The notes under the pieces: model-generated | The model's input: the letters and a program-made list of their open reading frames with translations, nothing else | Databases searched by the model: none | What the model was told of the DNA's origin: nothing | Part shown: one piece after another, positions 5,382 through 8,287 of the stretch | How the letters are laid out: the number at the start of each line of letters is the position of its first letter | Numbering within the stretch: the first letter of the stretch is position 1 | Made by a program: the position numbers and the translations under genes | Source of the DNA: Candidatus Poribacteria bacterium | Lineage (GTDB): Bacteria > Poribacteria > WGA-4E > WGA-3G | Length of the DNA stretch: 8,287 nt | NCBI GenBank assembly: GCA_028818995.1 | Contig: JAPPMR010000280.1 | Span: 1 to 8,287 of the forward strand | Reading direction: 5' to 3'

Positions 5382-6623
5382 TTAAGCAGTCAAGCAAATG
5401 TTACCTTCAAAAATAACCTCTGGATTAGCTTTGCCACGAATCAAATCTGCCTCGCCATCTGTTTTAAAGATATTGTTATAGAAGTGAATGTTATGCACTC
5501 CTTCGCTCATACAGTCAACCACAGCAGGATTCCCAGTGGCAGATTTGGACATTGAGATTGTATTCCGATAGATAGTCGTGTTCTTGATACCACCATTCGC
5601 ACCGGTAGACCAAAAGTGAATACCACCATAACTATTTTTTCGCCCATCATTTTCACTGAGATTATTGCGTATAACGTTATTGTGGAATGCCTTTGCTCCT
5701 TCAAATTGCGCTAAAAGATACCCTGCCCCATCGTTATCGTGTGAGTAGTTATACTGCACAATTGAATTTCGCACACCTCCATCTAAATCAAATCCGCCGC
5801 CATCTTTATTGCTTCCCGTTCGGTTATGATGAGATTCGTTGAACTGAATGAGAACACGATTTGAGTCCCACGTCCAGATACCGACAGGACCGCCACCTTC
5901 ATAATCGTTCAACTTTCCGTTTTCGAACGCCTCACAATATTCAATCGTAGCACCATCTATCTGCGCGAGAACAATGCCATTTCCCGAATGACTCCCCTTT
6001 CCCGGAATGCCTAAATTTTTGTAGACACGACAGTTGCCAACATAGATGTCTATGTGAGAATAGCCCTCTACTTCTGGATTCCAAGTGCCTATGCAACTTA
6101 TCCCCGCATCTCCGTTGTTATGAACGTTGGCGTGTGTTATTTTTACATCACTGAACCCACACCATCCTTTATCAATCGGCTTTGATGTGATGCTAATTCC
6201 CGCATGCTTAAAACCACGGACATCGACCCTATCAATGTGGATGCGCTTCAGATTTTTATGTTCCGATTGGGTATTTACGAACCAAATTCCAGAACCTTTA
6301 TTCTGCTCTTTCCCCGCACCGACAAAGTTGAGATCAACTATCCGCACACCGCCACGGTTTTTAGCGAAAAAACCAGCACCAGTGCCAGCATCAATCGTAG
6401 CCTTACCGTTCCCATAAGAACCAAATGTTATCGGTTCGTCCGAAGCAACTGTATTCGCACCAAAAAGTGTTAGGTTTCCATTAAAGGTCTGATCAGCGTG
6501 AAACCACACCGAATCGCCCGGTTGTAATCGGGTGGCATTTACCTTGTCAATGCTCTGCCACGGTTGCTTTTGGGAAATACCTGCGTTTAAATCGTCACCG
6601 AATGAACTGATATAGTAATCCAT
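5382..6623 (-). CDS. right-handed parallel beta-helix protein, polysaccharide-lyase-like fold
   Basis: A 413-residue protein with the N-terminal cap motif of pectate-lyase-like beta-helix proteins: DYYISSFGDDLNAGISQKQPWQSIDKVNA (2-30), then LQPGDSVWFHADQTF (33-47). Repeating coils of about 22-25 residues follow, rich in Asn, Gly, Ser and His, with recurring patterns such as VHNNGDAGIS, YCEAFENG, NESHHNRTG, YNYSHDNDGAGY and VIRNNLSENDG. The fold is used by polysaccharide lyases, epimerases and adhesins. I cannot pick out catalytic residues, so the activity is unassigned. There is no signal peptide: the protein begins directly at the cap motif, unusual for a fold that usually acts outside the cytoplasm. 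The ATG lies 14 bp after the aminotransferase stop with only a close GAAGG before it, suggesting translational coupling. It ends with TAA soon after a final coil (VIFEGNICLTA), an abrupt C-terminus. Confidence 0.8.
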   Translation of the reverse strand: MDYYISSFGDDLNAGISQKQPWQSIDKVNATRLQPGDSVWFHADQTFNGNLTLFGANTVASDEPITFGSYGNGKATIDAGTGAGFFAKNRGGVRIVDLNFVGAGKEQNKGSGIWFVNTQSEHKNLKRIHIDRVDVRGFKHAGISITSKPIDKGWCGFSDVKITHANVHNNGDAGISCIGTWNPEVEGYSHIDIYVGNCRVYKNLGIPGKGSHSGNGIVLAQIDGATIEYCEAFENGKLNDYEGGGPVGIWTWDSNRVLIQFNESHHNRTGSNKDGGGFDLDGGVRNSIVQYNYSHDNDGAGYLLAQFEGAKAFHNNVIRNNLSENDGRKNSYGGIHFWSTGANGGIKNTTIYRNTISMSKSATGNPAVVDCMSEGVHNIHFYNNIFKTDGEADLIRGKANPEVIFEGNICLTA

Positions 6624-6637
6624 AAACCTTCGGTTAC

Positions 6638-7996
6638 CTATTTTGACTTCAGGATTAACCTATCCGCCTTCATCCACTCAATCGTCTGCTCAAAGGCGTG
6701 CACCGTTTTTGTAATATCCGCTTCTGTATGCGCAGCTGTTGTCATACCACCGTTGGTAGCGAGGTCAACACCGTTAAGCAACAAACCGCATCGGAGATGT
6801 GTAAGCAACTCTTCATCGTTACCACCTTTGAGTTTCCGATAATTCCAAGTGTAAGGGTCAAAATCAGCTGCGCGTATATCCTTCTCACCGTGTCCGATGA
6901 GCATCCTGATACCAGAAAATTCCCCGTAAATCACCCAATCCAATCCATACCTATCAATAACTTTATTGAGTTCATCGCGGAGTTGTTGTGCGATACGGTT
7001 TGCTTGTTCGTGCGGTCTACCAGTCTTGACAATGTTAAGCATCGCAATTCCTGCGGATGCAGAAATCGGATTTGCATTAAATGTGCCGGGATGCGGCATC
7101 TTCAGTCCATCTTCTTCTGCCTGCATTGAAATTAACTCAAGAATCTCTTTTTTGCCTGCAAGTGCTCCACCGGGAAGCCCACCTGCTAAAATCTTTGCGA
7201 GTGTCGTTAGGTCGGGTGTGACATTGTAGTGCGCCTGTGCTCCACCGGGTGCTACCCGAAATCCCGTAATCACCTCGTCGAAAATGAGAAGGACACCGTG
7301 TTTCTGTGTAAGTTCACGAAGCTGCTGCAAGAATACGCCATTAGTTGGCACGATACCGAAAGATGCCCCTGTCGGTTCAAGGATAATACATGCAATGTCT
7401 TTGTCTGTTTTCAAGTGTTGTTCGACGGCATCAATATTGTTCGGTGGACAGAGGAGAGTAGTATCACGCACCTCTTGTGGAATGCCCGGAACAGACATAT
7501 CAAAGGGTGGATATGCCCCAAAGATAAGGCTATCGTGCCAACCGTGAAAGTGCCCGGCAAACTTCAAGACCTTATTCTTGCGCGTGTAGGTGCGCGCCAA
7601 CCGAATCGCCATCAGTGTCGCCTCAGTACCAGAACTGACAAATCTGACACGTTCTGCTGATGGTATCAGTTGGGTTACGAGATTACCCCATTCTAATTCA
7701 AGCGGATGGCACGCACCGTAATGTGTGCCACGATGCATCTGTGCTGTCACCGCTTCCACAACTTCAGGCGGATTATGACCAAGCAGCAATGCGCCATGTC
7801 CTGCCCAATAGTCTATGAAAGTCCTGTCTTCCAATCCCCATTTTTTCGCGCCATCCGCACGGGTAATGTAAATCGGAAATGGCGACATATAACGGCTATC
7901 ATGCGTCACACCGTCAGGAAAGAGTTGGTTTGCTGCTTGTGCCAGTTCTCTGTCTTTTGCGAAAGTTTTTTGATACCGCTCCAAAATTGTTGGCAT
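6638..7996 (-). CDS. class III PLP aminotransferase, glutamate-1-semialdehyde aminomutase-like
   Basis: A 452-residue, full-length fold-type I PLP enzyme of aminotransferase class III. Visible features are the phosphate-binding SSGTEA (121-126), HFHGWHD (149-155), IILEPTGASFG (204-214), the cofactor-contacting FDEVITGFR (239-247), the likely Schiff-base Lys268 in TTLAKILAGGLPGGALAG (264-281), and HPGTFNANPISASAG (302-316). These match the glutamate-1-semialdehyde 2,1-aminomutase branch most closely. The N-terminal signature differs: DGVTHDSRY stands where the tetrapyrrole enzyme usually has GGVNSPVR, and there is extra sequence at about 365-395. No haem biosynthesis gene is nearby. I therefore treat it as a paralogue with an unknown amino or oxo substrate rather than hemL. 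The ATG is preceded by GAGGG (8002-8006) with a 5-base spacer, and the gene ends with TAG. It is followed 14 bp later by the beta-helix gene, probably in one transcript. Confidence 0.87.
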   Translation of the reverse strand: MPTILERYQKTFAKDRELAQAANQLFPDGVTHDSRYMSPFPIYITRADGAKKWGLEDRTFIDYWAGHGALLLGHNPPEVVEAVTAQMHRGTHYGACHPLELEWGNLVTQLIPSAERVRFVSSGTEATLMAIRLARTYTRKNKVLKFAGHFHGWHDSLIFGAYPPFDMSVPGIPQEVRDTTLLCPPNNIDAVEQHLKTDKDIACIILEPTGASFGIVPTNGVFLQQLRELTQKHGVLLIFDEVITGFRVAPGGAQAHYNVTPDLTTLAKILAGGLPGGALAGKKEILELISMQAEEDGLKMPHPGTFNANPISASAGIAMLNIVKTGRPHEQANRIAQQLRDELNKVIDRYGLDWVIYGEFSGIRMLIGHGEKDIRAADFDPYTWNYRKLKGGNDEELLTHLRCGLLLNGVDLATNGGMTTAAHTEADITKTVHAFEQTIEWMKADRLILKSK

Positions 7997-8076
7997 TTTT
8001 ACCCTCTGTTTATTTTTATTTTTTACTGAATTTGTTATGTCTCGGCAAAAAATTTATCTCTATTTAATGTTCCTTC

Positions 8077-8268
8077 TCATAACTCAAAATTTGCAAAAAT
8101 GTTCTGGGTAATGATCTGTTTGTCATATTCTTCCTGCCGAAGCTTAGCAACTGCGCGTTCAACATTTTGATAAACTTCTTCGCTGATTCCCCTATTTTGT
8201 TCGTGGACACTTTTCATTACTTGCAAAAGTTTCGTTCAGTTTTCGGGTGTCGTTGATTTTTTAGGCAT
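8077..8268 (-). pseudogene. small hypothetical gene interrupted by an in-frame TGA
   Basis: From an ATG at 8268 the frame reads MPKKSTTPEN, then TGA at 8236-8238, and continues in the same frame as TKLLQVMKSVHEQNRGISEE and onward to TGA at 8077-8079. The total is 63 codons before the final stop. The downstream part looks like a compact helical protein, with the amphipathic segment SEEVYQNVERAVAKLRQEEYDK. The TGA could be a former TGG, since ENW-TKLL would be natural, making this a recent nonsense mutation. Alternatively, a 46-residue protein could start at the internal ATG at 8217 (MKSVHEQNRG), but no ribosome binding site is evident at either ATG. I do not recognise the family. Small helical proteins of this size include antitoxins, but no toxin partner is visible. 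Confidence 0.45.
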
Positions 8269-8287
8269 GATTACTACACAATTACCC

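Noticed and set aside
7229..7660. 143-codon plus-strand frame opposite the aminotransferase
   Set aside because: The minus-strand gene has intact PLP-enzyme motifs across this interval, while the plus frame has no recognisable features.
8023..8060. Promoter for the aminotransferase gene (TTGCCG with TAAAAA 17 bases later on the minus strand)
   Set aside because: The -10 hexamer is poor and the region is a run of A and T in which such matches are expected by chance.
8236..8238. In-frame TGA as selenocysteine or as a reassigned tryptophan codon
   Set aside because: All tryptophans in the seven other genes are TGG, the E1-beta gene ends with TGA, and I see no convincing SECIS-like hairpin after the codon.

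Overview
All seven supportable protein genes, and one apparently broken small gene, read on the minus strand, so the window is one directional block transcribed from right to left. The DNA is moderately AT-rich with compact Gram-negative-style operons. HflK and HflC point to an inner (cytoplasmic) membrane bacterium using the standard genetic code: TAA, TAG and TGA all end genes and tryptophan is TGG. The mix of a glutamate-semialdehyde-aminomutase-like transaminase, a parallel beta-helix protein, an AAA ATPase fused to a PD-(D/E)XK-type nuclease domain and palindromic intergenic repeats resembles uncultured lineages such as Candidatus Poribacteria. That placement is an impression, not a demonstrated assignment.

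In transcription order, the right edge (8077-8268) holds a 63-codon reading frame broken by an in-frame TGA at codon 11. Next comes a tight cluster: a class III PLP aminotransferase (7996-6638), 14 bp later a beta-helix protein without a signal peptide (6623-5382), 38 bp later an ATPase/nuclease fusion (5343-3751), and 75 bp later an E1-beta subunit of a 2-oxo acid dehydrogenase (3675-2692). The E1-beta start region carries a 13-bp direct repeat that creates a seven-codon upstream frame overlapping the start as ATGA. No E1-alpha or E2 gene is adjacent.

The 307-bp gap at 2385-2691 is built largely of inverted repeats. It has a 119-bp element with perfect 15-bp terminal inverted repeats (2521-2639) resembling a MITE. 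One hairpin lies inside the element and one just outside it. The two share the same 12-base core in opposite orientation but have different, internally complementary arms. A third hairpin lies in the hflK leader.

The left part is the two-gene operon hflK-hflC (2384-441), encoding a membrane complex of SPFH/band-7 proteins that in other bacteria surrounds and modulates the FtsH protease. After it, a plausible sigma-70-type promoter (330-357) precedes a small two-helix membrane protein (263-21).

I found no complete new system. The most unusual parts are the inverted-repeat block between the E1-beta gene and hflK, the nonsense-interrupted small gene, and the ATPase-nuclease fusion within an otherwise metabolic gene cluster.
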